This document shows positions 53,460-62,025 of a stretch of DNA of 64,000 nt, in pieces; the stretch's first letter is position 1; every line of letters begins with the position of its first letter. Under the pieces are notes generated by a model. That model had not been told where the DNA came from, did no database searches, and saw only the letters and a list, made by a program, of their open reading frames with translations. The stretch lies in assembly GCF_029892785.1 (NCBI RefSeq), contig NZ_JARXXA010000004.1, positions 124,001 to 188,000 on the forward strand, given 5' to 3'. The stretch is from Parabacteroides sp. PH5-46. GTDB lineage: Bacteria > Bacteroidota > Bacteroidia > Bacteroidales > Tannerellaceae. A program made the position numbers and the translations under genes.

Positions 53460-53463
53460 CAAG

Positions 53464-54225
53464 ATGATCGTTTTCAGGTATGATAAAACGTTTGAAGGCT
53501 TGTTGACATGTATCTTCGATGCCTATAGCCGGAAAGTATTCCCTCAGAAACTGGTAGGCGAAGGAGAGCCCTCCCCCTTATTTACAGAAGAAGAGCATGG
53601 GGTGATAACCGAAACCACTAAATCGTCCCGCGTATGGAAAGCCCTGGAGAAGAAACTCCCCAAAGAGGCTTGCAGCATGCTGATGCACGTCTGGCTGTCT
53701 GAACTGCCGGAAAGCGACGACCTTTTGTTTCGCTACATCCGGAAAGTAATCGATTCGCCTCACAATGTGAGTACCAATTTTACAGATGATGATGTGCTGG
53801 AAGTACATAAAATAGCCAAGAAAGTAAGCAAAGAAAGGCTGAATCTGATACAATTCGTTCGTTTCCAGAAGGCTGCCGACGATATGTTCTTTGCTCCGGT
53901 TTCGCCTATATTCAACTCCCTTCCACTCACCATGAATTATTTTACCGACCGCTTTGCCGACCAGAAGTGGCTGATCTACGATATCCGGCGGCGATACGGC
54001 TTCTATTACGACTTGAAAACGGCACAAGAGGTAAGCCTTGACGACGATACGCACCTACTATCCGGCAAGCTCGATGAAGAACTTATGGCTAAAGACGAAA
54101 AACTTTTTCAGAAAATGTGGAAAAGCTATTTCCAGGCACTCACCATCAAAGAACGTTTCAATCCCCGCCTGCAACGCCAACACATGCCCCGCCGCTACTG
54201 GAAATTCCTCCCCGAAAAGAACTAA
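53464..54225 (+). CDS. DUF4130/TIGR03915-family putative DNA repair protein
   Basis: 253 residues. The N-terminus MIVFRYDKTFEGLLTCIFDAY is the DUF4130 hallmark, and the central FVRFQKAADDMFFAPVSPIFN with FADQKWLIYDIRRRYGFYYD and a C-terminal RQHMPRRYWKFLPEK tail fit TIGR03915. The family is annotated as a probable DNA metabolism protein, always next to the radical SAM gene. No catalytic site is known. It begins 4 bases after its partner, so the two are translationally coupled. Confidence 0.9.
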   Translation: MIVFRYDKTFEGLLTCIFDAYSRKVFPQKLVGEGEPSPLFTEEEHGVITETTKSSRVWKALEKKLPKEACSMLMHVWLSELPESDDLLFRYIRKVIDSPHNVSTNFTDDDVLEVHKIAKKVSKERLNLIQFVRFQKAADDMFFAPVSPIFNSLPLTMNYFTDRFADQKWLIYDIRRRYGFYYDLKTAQEVSLDDDTHLLSGKLDEELMAKDEKLFQKMWKSYFQALTIKERFNPRLQRQHMPRRYWKFLPEKN

Positions 54226-54296
54226 GGAAATAGACATGGGTTTCCAAAAAAATGAGAGATTTTTTACATCTTATTACTAATTGAGTAACAATGTAT

Positions 54297-54328
54297 TTGT
54301 TTTATGAAAATCTAAATGCTTATATTTG
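54297..54328 (+). promoter_or_regulatory. Full Bacteroidales-type promoter of AraC regulator gene
   Basis: TTTG (-33, 54297-54300) and TATATTTG (-7, 54321-54328) with 20 bases between, the expected spacing. The start codon at 54425 implies a leader of about 90 bases. Confidence 0.65.
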
Positions 54329-54424
54329 CAGTAATAGAAGAACCCGTTTGGGACTCTGAAGGGATAAGCCTTAAAAGTGTGAAAACTTGAAACTGTTTAT
54401 AAACAACTTAATTATCTGTGTATT

Positions 54425-55291
54425 ATGCTGTTTTTTGGAGGTCATCGGCCTGGTAATGGAAAGAATGAAGCCCCTTTAATCGAATATATAAAATATGTTG
54501 AGGGAAAGAATATTGAAAGTTCGCCGGAAGACGGTGAGGTCGTGATGTTATTATCCGGCGCTGTTGTCTTATCCAGTGAGCTGTACCCTTCCTTGTCATT
54601 GGAAGAAGGAAGTTTTGTATTCCTTCCCCCCGGCAGTTATTATCGTATGGAATTTACGCGAGATAGCAGTTTGCTGTTGTTCCATGTCGGGCGTGAATTG
54701 TCCGGTGGTGGACACTTGCCGCTACATGAGTTGTATGAAGATATGGATAAAGGAGGTGTGAATGTGAATATGCCCACCAATCTTGCCCCTTTAAAAATGA
54801 AACTCCCTTTGCAGGAATACGCCCGCAGCCTTGTTGTTTACCTGGATAAGGGTATGGATTACCCGGAAGTTTTCGACCTTAAGATGGAAGAATTCTTCCT
54901 CCTTTTAAGGTTGTATTATACCCGGCGTGAAGTAACTTCCCTCTTTGCCCCGGTCTTAAGCCCTGACGTTCGTTTTACTTATTTTGTGTTGCGTAATTAT
55001 CTTACAGTCAAGACTGTGAAGGAGTTGGCGGAGAAGGCACACCTGAGTCTGTCTAGTTTCGACAAGGAATTCCGCCAGGTATTCGGTATGCCCCCTTATC
55101 GATGGATGAAGGAGAGGCGCAGTGCCCGTTTGTTGCACGAGATCACCCACAGCATGAAGTCTCTGAAAGAGATTAGTGAGGATTGTGGTTTCACCTCTGC
55201 TTCCCAGATGAATGATTATTGCAAGAAAGAATTCGGAGTCCCCCCCGGACAGCTCAGGGAACAATATTATAACAGAGGAGGGATGCAGTAA
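54425..55291 (+). CDS. AraC-family transcriptional regulator
   Basis: 288 residues. The first ~180 residues form a cupin-like ligand-sensing part (EDGEVVMLLSGAVVLSSELYP, SFVFLPPGSYYRMEF). The last ~100 residues hold two AraC helix-turn-helix units (VKELAEKAHLSLSSFDKEFRQVFGMPPYRWMKERR, then LKEISEDCGFTSASQMNDYCKKEFGVPPGQ). The sensed signal is unknown. It stands alone, behind a well-spaced promoter and a ~90-base leader; no co-directional target gene adjoins, so it may act elsewhere or on itself. Confidence 0.9.
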   Translation: MLFFGGHRPGNGKNEAPLIEYIKYVEGKNIESSPEDGEVVMLLSGAVVLSSELYPSLSLEEGSFVFLPPGSYYRMEFTRDSSLLLFHVGRELSGGGHLPLHELYEDMDKGGVNVNMPTNLAPLKMKLPLQEYARSLVVYLDKGMDYPEVFDLKMEEFFLLLRLYYTRREVTSLFAPVLSPDVRFTYFVLRNYLTVKTVKELAEKAHLSLSSFDKEFRQVFGMPPYRWMKERRSARLLHEITHSMKSLKEISEDCGFTSASQMNDYCKKEFGVPPGQLREQYYNRGGMQ

Positions 55292-55598
55292 AAATGTCAA
55301 AATGTTAATTTACCCCCTGTTTACAGGCCGTATTTCGTAAAATCAGTATGGCTTGCAAAAAAGGCTTTTATTTGATAGTTTAGCTTTATCGCTTTGTGAG
55401 CTCGTAGCGTGCAGAGCGAAACACACAGTGCCTTTTTCTGGTGTTCTTCATTCTTTATTCTACATTCTTCATTCTTAAGCTGTCTTTTTGTCGTTTTAAA
55501 AAGAGTGTCTTTTTGAGGTGGTTTTTATGTTAAAAAACACTTTATTTTATATATTTCGGTCGGTTTATTTGTGGGTTGGCCGGAATAGTTAAAAAATC

Positions 55599-55675
55599 AT
55601 TTGGATGAATTTCCGAAATTATTTGGATCAATAGGGGAATTTATTTGGATGATTTTAGTAAATCGTCCAAATAAA
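55599..55675. repeat. ATTTGGAT palindrome cluster
   Basis: Three direct copies of ATTTGGAT plus one inverted copy. The last two form a hairpin with 16-base arms and one mismatch (55640-55655, 55660-55675; TTTATTTGGATGATTT type) and a 4-base loop. Confidence 0.65.
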
Positions 55676-55924
55676 ATGGATAAAAGCCGGCATGTTTACT
55701 AAATATATGTTAAATACAGGCTCCAATGTATTAAAAAATCTTTTATTTTTTATTTTTTTGTCGCTTTTGAATAAAAGAAGCGTTAGCTGTAGTTTGTATT
55801 TTGATGAAATATGTAAGAATATAGGTTTTTTTAACAGCAAAATGAAATTTGGAATTATGGTATATGGTGATCCTTTTTCATTATATGCGAGACGAAAAAA
55901 ATTGCATAGTTTGAATTCTATACT

Positions 55925-55932
55925 TATTTTTG
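55925..55932 (+). promoter_or_regulatory. -7 promoter box for patatin gene
   Basis: TATTTTTG fits TAnnTTTG and lies 17 bases before the ATG, giving a very short leader. Confidence 0.45.
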
Positions 55933-55949
55933 GAGGAAATAGTTGAAAG

Positions 55950-56783
55950 ATGAAGGTGAGTAATCAAACTGGTTTAGTGTTGGAAGGTGGAGGAATGAGA
56001 GGTGTCTTTACCGCCGGTGTGTTGGATTATTTTATGGACAATGAGATTCGTTTCCCTTATACGATAGGGGTTTCTGCCGGTGCCAGTAATGGACTGTCTT
56101 ATGGTTCCTGGCAGCGGGGGCGTTCCCGTTTCAGCAATATCGACTTGCTGAATACATATAACTATATCGGGTGGAAGCATTTTCTGAGGGGAAAGGGCAT
56201 TATTGATATGGAGTATCTGTTTAATATTTATCCCGACAAATATTATCCTTTTGACTATGATACGTTTTTCCGTTCACCCTCCCGCTTTGTGATTGTAGCA
56301 AGTAATTGCCTGACAGGCGAAGCGGAATATTTTGAAGAGAAAAAAGACCCCGACCGCCTGCTGGCCATCACCCGTGCTTCCTGTTCCATGCCTGTTCTTT
56401 GCCCGATAACCTATGTAGACGGTGTACCAATGGTAGACGGTGGTGTTTGCGATGCCATTCCGTTACAAAGAGCCATGATTGACGGATACGAACAGAACGT
56501 TGTTGTCCTCACGCGTAATAAAGGCTACCGGAAAAAAGACAAAGACTTCAAGCTACCCGCTTTCATATACCGCAAATATCCCGCTATCCGCGAACAATTA
56601 CGCCTCCGCTATCGCAGGTATAATGAAGTGCTGGACTACATAGAACAACTAGAATCCGAAGGGAAAATCACCGTAATCCGCCCCCGGAACCCCTTAGAAG
56701 TAGACCGGACAGAAAAAGACACTGCAAAGCTAACAGCCCTCTACAACGAAGGCTACTCCTGTGCCCGGGAGGCTTTTCGATAA
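55950..56783 (+). CDS. Patatin-like phospholipase
   Basis: 277 residues, with no signal peptide. The oxyanion loop GGGMRGVFTAGVLDYF is at the N-terminus, the nucleophile Ser42 in GVSAGASNG, and the dyad Asp163 in VDGGVCDAIPL. The C-terminal part is basic and helical (FIYRKYPAIREQLRLRYRRYN). Patatins hydrolyse acyl chains from phospholipids or related lipids. The size and layout match the YjjU-like bacterial branch. Likely cytoplasmic, acting at the inner membrane. It converges with the DUF2156 gene, 6 bases apart. Confidence 0.92.
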   Translation: MKVSNQTGLVLEGGGMRGVFTAGVLDYFMDNEIRFPYTIGVSAGASNGLSYGSWQRGRSRFSNIDLLNTYNYIGWKHFLRGKGIIDMEYLFNIYPDKYYPFDYDTFFRSPSRFVIVASNCLTGEAEYFEEKKDPDRLLAITRASCSMPVLCPITYVDGVPMVDGGVCDAIPLQRAMIDGYEQNVVVLTRNKGYRKKDKDFKLPAFIYRKYPAIREQLRLRYRRYNEVLDYIEQLESEGKITVIRPRNPLEVDRTEKDTAKLTALYNEGYSCAREAFR

Positions 56784-56789
56784 GCAAAA

Positions 56790-57695
56790 TCAGATTTTTT
56801 TGATAGCAGTGAACTTTTCAAGCAATATGGTGGGGTGGTAGGAAAGTTTGGCTTGTCTCAGGCCTAGGATTCCGAGGTCTTCTTCCCGGTTTACGTAGGT
56901 ATATTGTTCGGGAATGTGAGAGGAAAACTCACGGTTAATCAGGCTGTAGGCTCCGTCGTAGTTAATGTCTGCTTTTTCTACATGCACTCCGAAAGTGTCT
57001 TTATTGATAGGGGCTCCGAAAGAGAATGCCACTATCTGATGTTCTGCGCAGATAGCACCCCCGATAAGTCCCAGTTCTTCGGCATGTTCCAAGGCATAGG
57101 TCATGGAACGACGCTCGAAGCTCAGTTCTTCGGCATCTTCCTCCGTGTGATTGGCTTTATACCACTTCCGTTCCAGCTCCAGGCATTCCGGCACCAGTTC
57201 GGGGGTAATGGGCATATACTTGTAGCGGTATTGCTTGATGAATTTATTGATATGATTCCGTTTGGGCTGATACTTTTTGCCGGTCAGGTTGGCCAGGTCT
57301 TCCCGCAGGTAAATGTAATCGAAAAAGTTACGCTCCGGCATATATTTGAAACCATCGGGAAAGGCTTGTTCCAGTTCTTCTTTGCCGCTGGGTGTAACAC
57401 CCAGAAGCCAGAGAGGATGTTTGAATGACAGCGAATCTTGTTCCAGCAAATTGACTGATGCCGTAATATCTCCTTTACCTACCGGACACATATACACCGG
57501 ACGTTTGTCTTCCAGCCAGAAGCGAATGAGGAGGAAACCGTCTACAACGGCATATTCACTTTTATATAAAAAGCGCCAGCTACACATATTGGCGAAAGAA
57601 AAGTCGCAGTTCATATATGAACTTTGCAGTGTGAATGACGTGATTGTATCTTTGTCACTCAGTTCTATAGCTTTGAAAGGAATTAAATTTTCCAT
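56790..57695 (-). CDS. DUF2156 protein (phosphatidylglycerol lysyltransferase C-terminal-like, GNAT fold)
   Basis: 301 residues, soluble. Two GNAT-like halves: FSFANMCSWRFLYKSEYAVVDGFLLIRF near the start and AICAEHQIVAFSFGAPINKDTFGVHVEKADINYDGAYSLINREF near the end, with QPKRNHINKF between, typical of DUF2156/LPG_synthase_C. MprF enzymes transfer lysine from Lys-tRNA to lipids with this domain, but the membrane flippase part is absent here, so this protein may be an acyltransferase of unknown substrate. It follows the SLC13 permease by 17 bases, probably in one operon. Confidence 0.87.
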   Translation of the reverse strand: MENLIPFKAIELSDKDTITSFTLQSSYMNCDFSFANMCSWRFLYKSEYAVVDGFLLIRFWLEDKRPVYMCPVGKGDITASVNLLEQDSLSFKHPLWLLGVTPSGKEELEQAFPDGFKYMPERNFFDYIYLREDLANLTGKKYQPKRNHINKFIKQYRYKYMPITPELVPECLELERKWYKANHTEEDAEELSFERRSMTYALEHAEELGLIGGAICAEHQIVAFSFGAPINKDTFGVHVEKADINYDGAYSLINREFSSHIPEQYTYVNREEDLGILGLRQAKLSYHPTILLEKFTAIKKI

Positions 57696-57712
57696 AAATT
57701 TGTTCTATACTT

Positions 57713-59578
57713 TTAAAACGGAAAAAGAAAAGGTAATACTAAAATCATCACGATACCCATAATGATCTGTAAAGGCAAACCAACCTTGATATAGTCCATA
57801 AATGTGTACTTTCCGGCAGACATTACCAGCGCATTCGGCGGAGTAGAGAAAGGAGAGGAGAAGCACATACTGGCGGCAACTGTAACTGCCATCAGGAAAG
57901 GATAGGGACTTACATTGATAGCCAATGCCGATTGAAGGGCTATAGGTGCAATCAGTACAGCTGTTGCCGTATTGCTGATAAACATGGTCATCAGGGAGGT
58001 AGTGAAATAAATACCAGTCATCAGTACCATAGGCCCCATACTGCCCAGATTAGACACGAGGGCATTTGATATAAGGCCAGAGGTACCTGTCTTCTCAAGA
58101 GCTAGCGACATAGGGAGCATAGCCCCGATCAGTACTACGCTTTCCCAGTTGATCGTCTTATAGGCCTCTTCCACATTCTTGAAACAACCGGTCAGTACCA
58201 TTAAAAGAGCGGCTATTACTACGGAAGTAACCGGAGCGACAGGTATAAAGTCAAACACCATGCTAACGATCATCAATATCATAATAGCAGCTGCAACAGG
58301 CGCTTTATAGTCGAGTGTTACTTTGGCGGCTTCTTCCAGCGGTTGGCCCAATACCACCCATTGCGATTGCTTCTGGCTCATGTAAGCGATGTTCTCCCAG
58401 TTCCCCTGAATCAGTAACAGGTCGCCCGCTTGCATTTTTACATCTTTGATATTGGACAAGATATACTCTCCGTTTCTTTCTACACCAAGCACGTTAACAC
58501 CATATTTGTCGCGGAATCCGGAGTCTTTGATTGCTTTATTAATCATTTTGGAGTCGGGCATCAAAACCATCTCGGCAATACCGATCTCGCGGACACTCAG
58601 CTTCTCATTGGCAGACTCTCCGGCAAGTTCAGTAGTCGTAGCCTCAGACAGAGATAGTTTATTCTCTTCTACAAAACGGCTTACATTTTCAAACGAGCCA
58701 AATACGTACAAGATGTCATCTACCTTAATCTCTGTTTCCGGGCCAGCCAGCTTTTGGTCTACGGTTTTCAGGAAACGTCCCTGGGTAGAAGATTTACGTC
58801 TGACTTCAAGGATGGAAATATTGTATTTCTGGGTGATGTTGAGTTCGTTTAACCGTCTGTAGCGGATCATGGAGTTCTCATCCACGTGAATACGGAACAG
58901 GTTTTCTGCCAGTTGGTATTTCTTTGCCAGTTCTTTGGGAGAGCGGGTTGAGGTATCCTGACTCTTTTTCTTATCTTCTTTTTTAACCAGGAACTTTTTG
59001 CTTAAAGGTATTAAGACTAACAACCCCACGATAATACAAACAATCCCTATCGGGGTAAATGTAAAAAAGGAAATATCGTTGAACCCGGCTTTTGACAGTG
59101 TTTCCTGAACAACCAGATTAGGAGGTGTACCGATTAGCGTCATCATACCACCCATGCTGCTGGCAAAAGCCAGAGGCATCAGGAAACGGCTCGGGCTGAT
59201 ATTGGCACTTGCTGCTACACTAACAACGATTGGTAGCATCAAGGCTACCGTCCCCGTATTGCTGACAAAGGCGCCGATAAAAGCCGTTACCAGTACAATG
59301 AGAACAAAGAGTTTTAACTCACTTTGACCTGCCGACTGGATAATCTTACTTCCGATCATCTTGGCCAACCCTGTTTTAAATATGGCTCCTCCCACAACAA
59401 ACAGCCCGATCATCATGATGACTACCGAATTAGAAAAACCGGAAAGTGCTTCGGCAGGCGTTAGTATATCGAATACCATTAAGAGTGCCAGGGCACATAA
59501 TGCTACCACATCGGAACGTAGTTTTCCGTTGATAAAGAAAATCATGGATAAAGCCAGAATGAGCAGTGTTGTTACCAT
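57713..59578 (-). CDS. SLC13/DASS-family permease with two TrkA-C (RCK_C) domains
   Basis: 621 residues. Two membrane halves of five to six helices each flank a cytoplasmic insert of about residues 205-405. The insert holds two TrkA-C ligand-binding domains (ISILEVRRKSSTQGRFLKTVDQKL, VNVLGVERNGEYILSNIKDVKMQAGDLLLIQG). Family phrases are FVSNTGTVALMLPIVVSVA, TLIGTPPNLVVQETL and MFISNTATAVLIAPIA. The transporter moves sulfate, dicarboxylates or a similar anion with Na+ or H+. A -7 box is found upstream, and the DUF2156 gene follows. The true anion cannot be read from the sequence. Confidence 0.92.
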   Translation of the reverse strand: MVTTLLILALSMIFFINGKLRSDVVALCALALLMVFDILTPAEALSGFSNSVVIMMIGLFVVGGAIFKTGLAKMIGSKIIQSAGQSELKLFVLIVLVTAFIGAFVSNTGTVALMLPIVVSVAASANISPSRFLMPLAFASSMGGMMTLIGTPPNLVVQETLSKAGFNDISFFTFTPIGIVCIIVGLLVLIPLSKKFLVKKEDKKKSQDTSTRSPKELAKKYQLAENLFRIHVDENSMIRYRRLNELNITQKYNISILEVRRKSSTQGRFLKTVDQKLAGPETEIKVDDILYVFGSFENVSRFVEENKLSLSEATTTELAGESANEKLSVREIGIAEMVLMPDSKMINKAIKDSGFRDKYGVNVLGVERNGEYILSNIKDVKMQAGDLLLIQGNWENIAYMSQKQSQWVVLGQPLEEAAKVTLDYKAPVAAAIMILMIVSMVFDFIPVAPVTSVVIAALLMVLTGCFKNVEEAYKTINWESVVLIGAMLPMSLALEKTGTSGLISNALVSNLGSMGPMVLMTGIYFTTSLMTMFISNTATAVLIAPIALQSALAINVSPYPFLMAVTVAASMCFSSPFSTPPNALVMSAGKYTFMDYIKVGLPLQIIMGIVMILVLPFLFPF

Positions 59579-59670
59579 ATTTGAGTAAGCATTTTTATGA
59601 AAAATGAAGAATAAAAAACTCTCTTTTATAAACCAATATACGAGTGAAAATGTTTAATTGATAATGGGTG

Positions 59671-59678
59671 CAAAATTA
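59671..59678 (-). promoter_or_regulatory. -7 promoter box for SLC13 permease gene
   Basis: TAATTTTG on the minus strand, 92 bases before the start codon. Confidence 0.4.
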
Positions 59679-59697
59679 ATGTAAATTTAAAAAGATC

Positions 59698-60531
59698 ATG
59701 GAATTTGTTTACGAAAAATCCAAGTTGAAGAGTCTTCTGATTTTATCGGATACACTGCATACCGACCCTATTTTTTTGAAGGATAAGACGCTCTATAAAA
59801 TAATATGGATTGTCTCGGGAAAAATAGAACTGATAGTGAATCATCAACGACATATATTTAAGGCAGGTGAGGTTATTACATTATCGTATCTGCATAATGT
59901 GGAATTGGGCAAAATAGATGGAACTTATCAGTCTATTCTTTTTAACGATAATTTTTACCACATAGTGAATAACGATCATGAAGTATTGTGTAACGGCCTA
60001 TTGTTTAACGGATCTCCTCATATTGTGAAATTTGATGCTTCCAAGGATGATATGTATAAACTGTCACGCATAGCAGATACTATGATTGAAGAGTGTACTA
60101 TGGAGGATAGACTGCAAGGAGAGATGTTGCGTATTTTGTTAAAACGACTGATTATTATCTGCTGCAGAATGGCTCATTTTAAACATGGAGTGATACCGCA
60201 GCGTGATGCTCGTTTTGAGGTAATGCGTAAATTTTATACCTTGGTAGATGCGCATTTTAAAGAAAAAAAACAGGTGCAGGAATATGCTGATATGTTGAAT
60301 AAATCGCCTAAAACCCTGGCCAATATTTTGTCGACTTATCACCAACCTTCGGCTATAAGAATCATACATAACAGGGTGGTAGCTGAAGCTGAACGTTTGC
60401 TTCATTATACATCTAAAAGCTCAAAAGAAATAGCCGGAATACTTGGTTTTGAGGATCATGCATCCTTTAGCCGTTTTTTTAGAAATGCAACAGGGCAAAG
60501 TGCAACAGAATTTCGGCAACAAATTCAGTAA
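59698..60531 (+). CDS. AraC-family transcriptional regulator upstream of the pentose phosphate genes
   Basis: 277 residues. An N-terminal cupin-like half (KIIWIVSGKIELIVNHQRHIFKAGEVITLSYLHNVEL) is followed by an AraC DNA-binding end: VQEYADMLNKSPKTLANILSTY then SKEIAGILGFEDHASFSRFFRNATGQSATEFR. The inducer is unknown. It lies 33 bases ahead of gnd on the same strand, and may control or be co-transcribed with gnd-zwf-pgl. It is divergent from the SLC13 permease gene, sharing a 119-base control region. Confidence 0.9.
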   Translation: MEFVYEKSKLKSLLILSDTLHTDPIFLKDKTLYKIIWIVSGKIELIVNHQRHIFKAGEVITLSYLHNVELGKIDGTYQSILFNDNFYHIVNNDHEVLCNGLLFNGSPHIVKFDASKDDMYKLSRIADTMIEECTMEDRLQGEMLRILLKRLIIICCRMAHFKHGVIPQRDARFEVMRKFYTLVDAHFKEKKQVQEYADMLNKSPKTLANILSTYHQPSAIRIIHNRVVAEAERLLHYTSKSSKEIAGILGFEDHASFSRFFRNATGQSATEFRQQIQ

Positions 60532-60564
60532 GAAAACTGTTCTTTAATATATAATAATGATAAT

Positions 60565-62019
60565 ATGAACAAATCAGACATAGGACTAATCGGACTTGCC
60601 GTAATGGGTGAAAACCTGGCTCTAAACATGGAGAACAAAGGTTTTACGGTTTCGGTGTACAACAGAAATTTCCCTGGTGAAGAGGGAGTAGTAGACCGTT
60701 TTGTTAACGGCCGTGGGAAAGGTAAAAAGTTTATAGGGACTCATTCGGTAGAAGAATTTGTGAACTCTATTGAGCGTCCGTGTAAAATAATGATGATGAT
60801 CAGAGCCGGTAATCCGGTAGATGAAATGATCCAGCAATTATTACCCTATTTATCTGAGGGTGACGTAATAATAGATGGAGGGAATTCGGATTTTCACGAT
60901 ACGGAACGACGTGTAAAGGAAGTGGAAAGTAACGGTTTCTACTTTATAGGAACAGGTATATCCGGCGGCGAGCAAGGTGCATTGAACGGCCCGTCTATCA
61001 TGCCCGGCGGATCTGCGGCTGCCTGGCCTTTGGTACGCGATATCCTACAAGCTATTGCTGCCAAACTGGAAGATGGTACACCTTGCTGCCAATGGATTGG
61101 TAAGGGTGGGGCAGGACACTTTGTAAAAACAGTGCATAACGGTATTGAATATGGCGATATGCAGTTGATTACAGAGGCTTACGCTTTATTAAAACATCGG
61201 AAGCAAATGAATAACCAGGAAATGTCTGACGTATTCCGCAGCTGGAATGACGGAGAACTGGACAGTTACTTGATTGACATTACATCACAAATACTCCGTT
61301 TCAAGGACGAGGATGACAAGTATTTGCTGGATAAGATTCGCGATGTAGCAGGGCAGAAAGGTACCGGTAAATGGGCTTCTGTTGCTGCAATGGATGAGAA
61401 TGATCCCCTTACCCTGATTACAGAAGCTGTTTATGCTCGTTTACTATCCGCTTTGGGTGAAGAACGTGCGAAGGCACATGGTATATTCCCGCCTTTTGCT
61501 TCTTTGGCTAGTTTGCTTGAAACATCTGATGTAGAGCAGGCACTTTATGCTTCAAAACTGGTGTCTTATGCCCAGGGCTTCTCATTGCTACGCCGGGCTT
61601 CTACCCACTACAACTGGGATTTAGACCTGGCTACCATAGCCAAGATATGGCGCAAAGGCTGTATCATTCGCTCTGTATTCCTGCAAAAGATCACAGATGC
61701 TTATCTGAAAAATCCGGGCTTGGAAAACCTGTTGTTTGATGAATTCTTCACGAAAAAGATAAAAGCATCATCAACAGCGTGGCGGAAAGTTGTTTCCGAG
61801 GGGGCGCTTACCGGTTTGGCTTTGCCGGCTATGAGTTCGGCTCTTGCTTATTTTGACGGTTTGCGTACGTTGCAGTCTCCGGCCAATCTCATACAGGCAC
61901 AGCGGGATTACTTCGGCGCCCATACTTATGAGCGGACAGACCGCGAACCGGGTATTTTTTTCCATACAGACTGGACAGGAGCAGGTGGTAATACAACATC
62001 AGGAACCTATAACAGGTAA
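60565..62019 (+). CDS. gnd: 6-Phosphogluconate dehydrogenase (decarboxylating)
   Basis: 484 residues. The NADP Rossmann start is IGLIGLAVMGENLALNMENKG, substrate-binding regions read GTGISGGEQGALNGPSIMPGG and GGAGHFVKTVHNGIEYGDMQL, and the C-terminal block is YFGAHTYERTDREPGIFFHTDWTG. It oxidises 6-phosphogluconate to ribulose 5-phosphate and CO2 with NADPH release in the cytoplasm. It is first in gnd-zwf-pgl, all genes of the oxidative pentose phosphate branch in one transcript (6- and 5-base gaps). Full length for the long (dimer) form. Confidence 0.97.
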   Translation: MNKSDIGLIGLAVMGENLALNMENKGFTVSVYNRNFPGEEGVVDRFVNGRGKGKKFIGTHSVEEFVNSIERPCKIMMMIRAGNPVDEMIQQLLPYLSEGDVIIDGGNSDFHDTERRVKEVESNGFYFIGTGISGGEQGALNGPSIMPGGSAAAWPLVRDILQAIAAKLEDGTPCCQWIGKGGAGHFVKTVHNGIEYGDMQLITEAYALLKHRKQMNNQEMSDVFRSWNDGELDSYLIDITSQILRFKDEDDKYLLDKIRDVAGQKGTGKWASVAAMDENDPLTLITEAVYARLLSALGEERAKAHGIFPPFASLASLLETSDVEQALYASKLVSYAQGFSLLRRASTHYNWDLDLATIAKIWRKGCIIRSVFLQKITDAYLKNPGLENLLFDEFFTKKIKASSTAWRKVVSEGALTGLALPAMSSALAYFDGLRTLQSPANLIQAQRDYFGAHTYERTDREPGIFFHTDWTGAGGNTTSGTYNR

Positions 62020-62025
62020 TAAATT

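Larger units (their letters stand above)
55292..55949. other. 658-base intergenic region
   Basis: No gene I can defend. It holds a run of CATTCTT-like short repeats (about 55449-55480), a palindrome cluster at 55599-55675 and a -7 box near its right end. An 84-codon open frame at 55692-55946 is Phe/Leu/Lys-rich as expected of AT-rich noncoding DNA. Confidence 0.6.

Noticed and set aside
55692-55946. 84-codon open frame before the patatin gene
   Set aside because: Phe-, Leu-, Lys- and Ile-rich as AT-rich noncoding DNA reads, with no domain and no tight spacing to neighbours.
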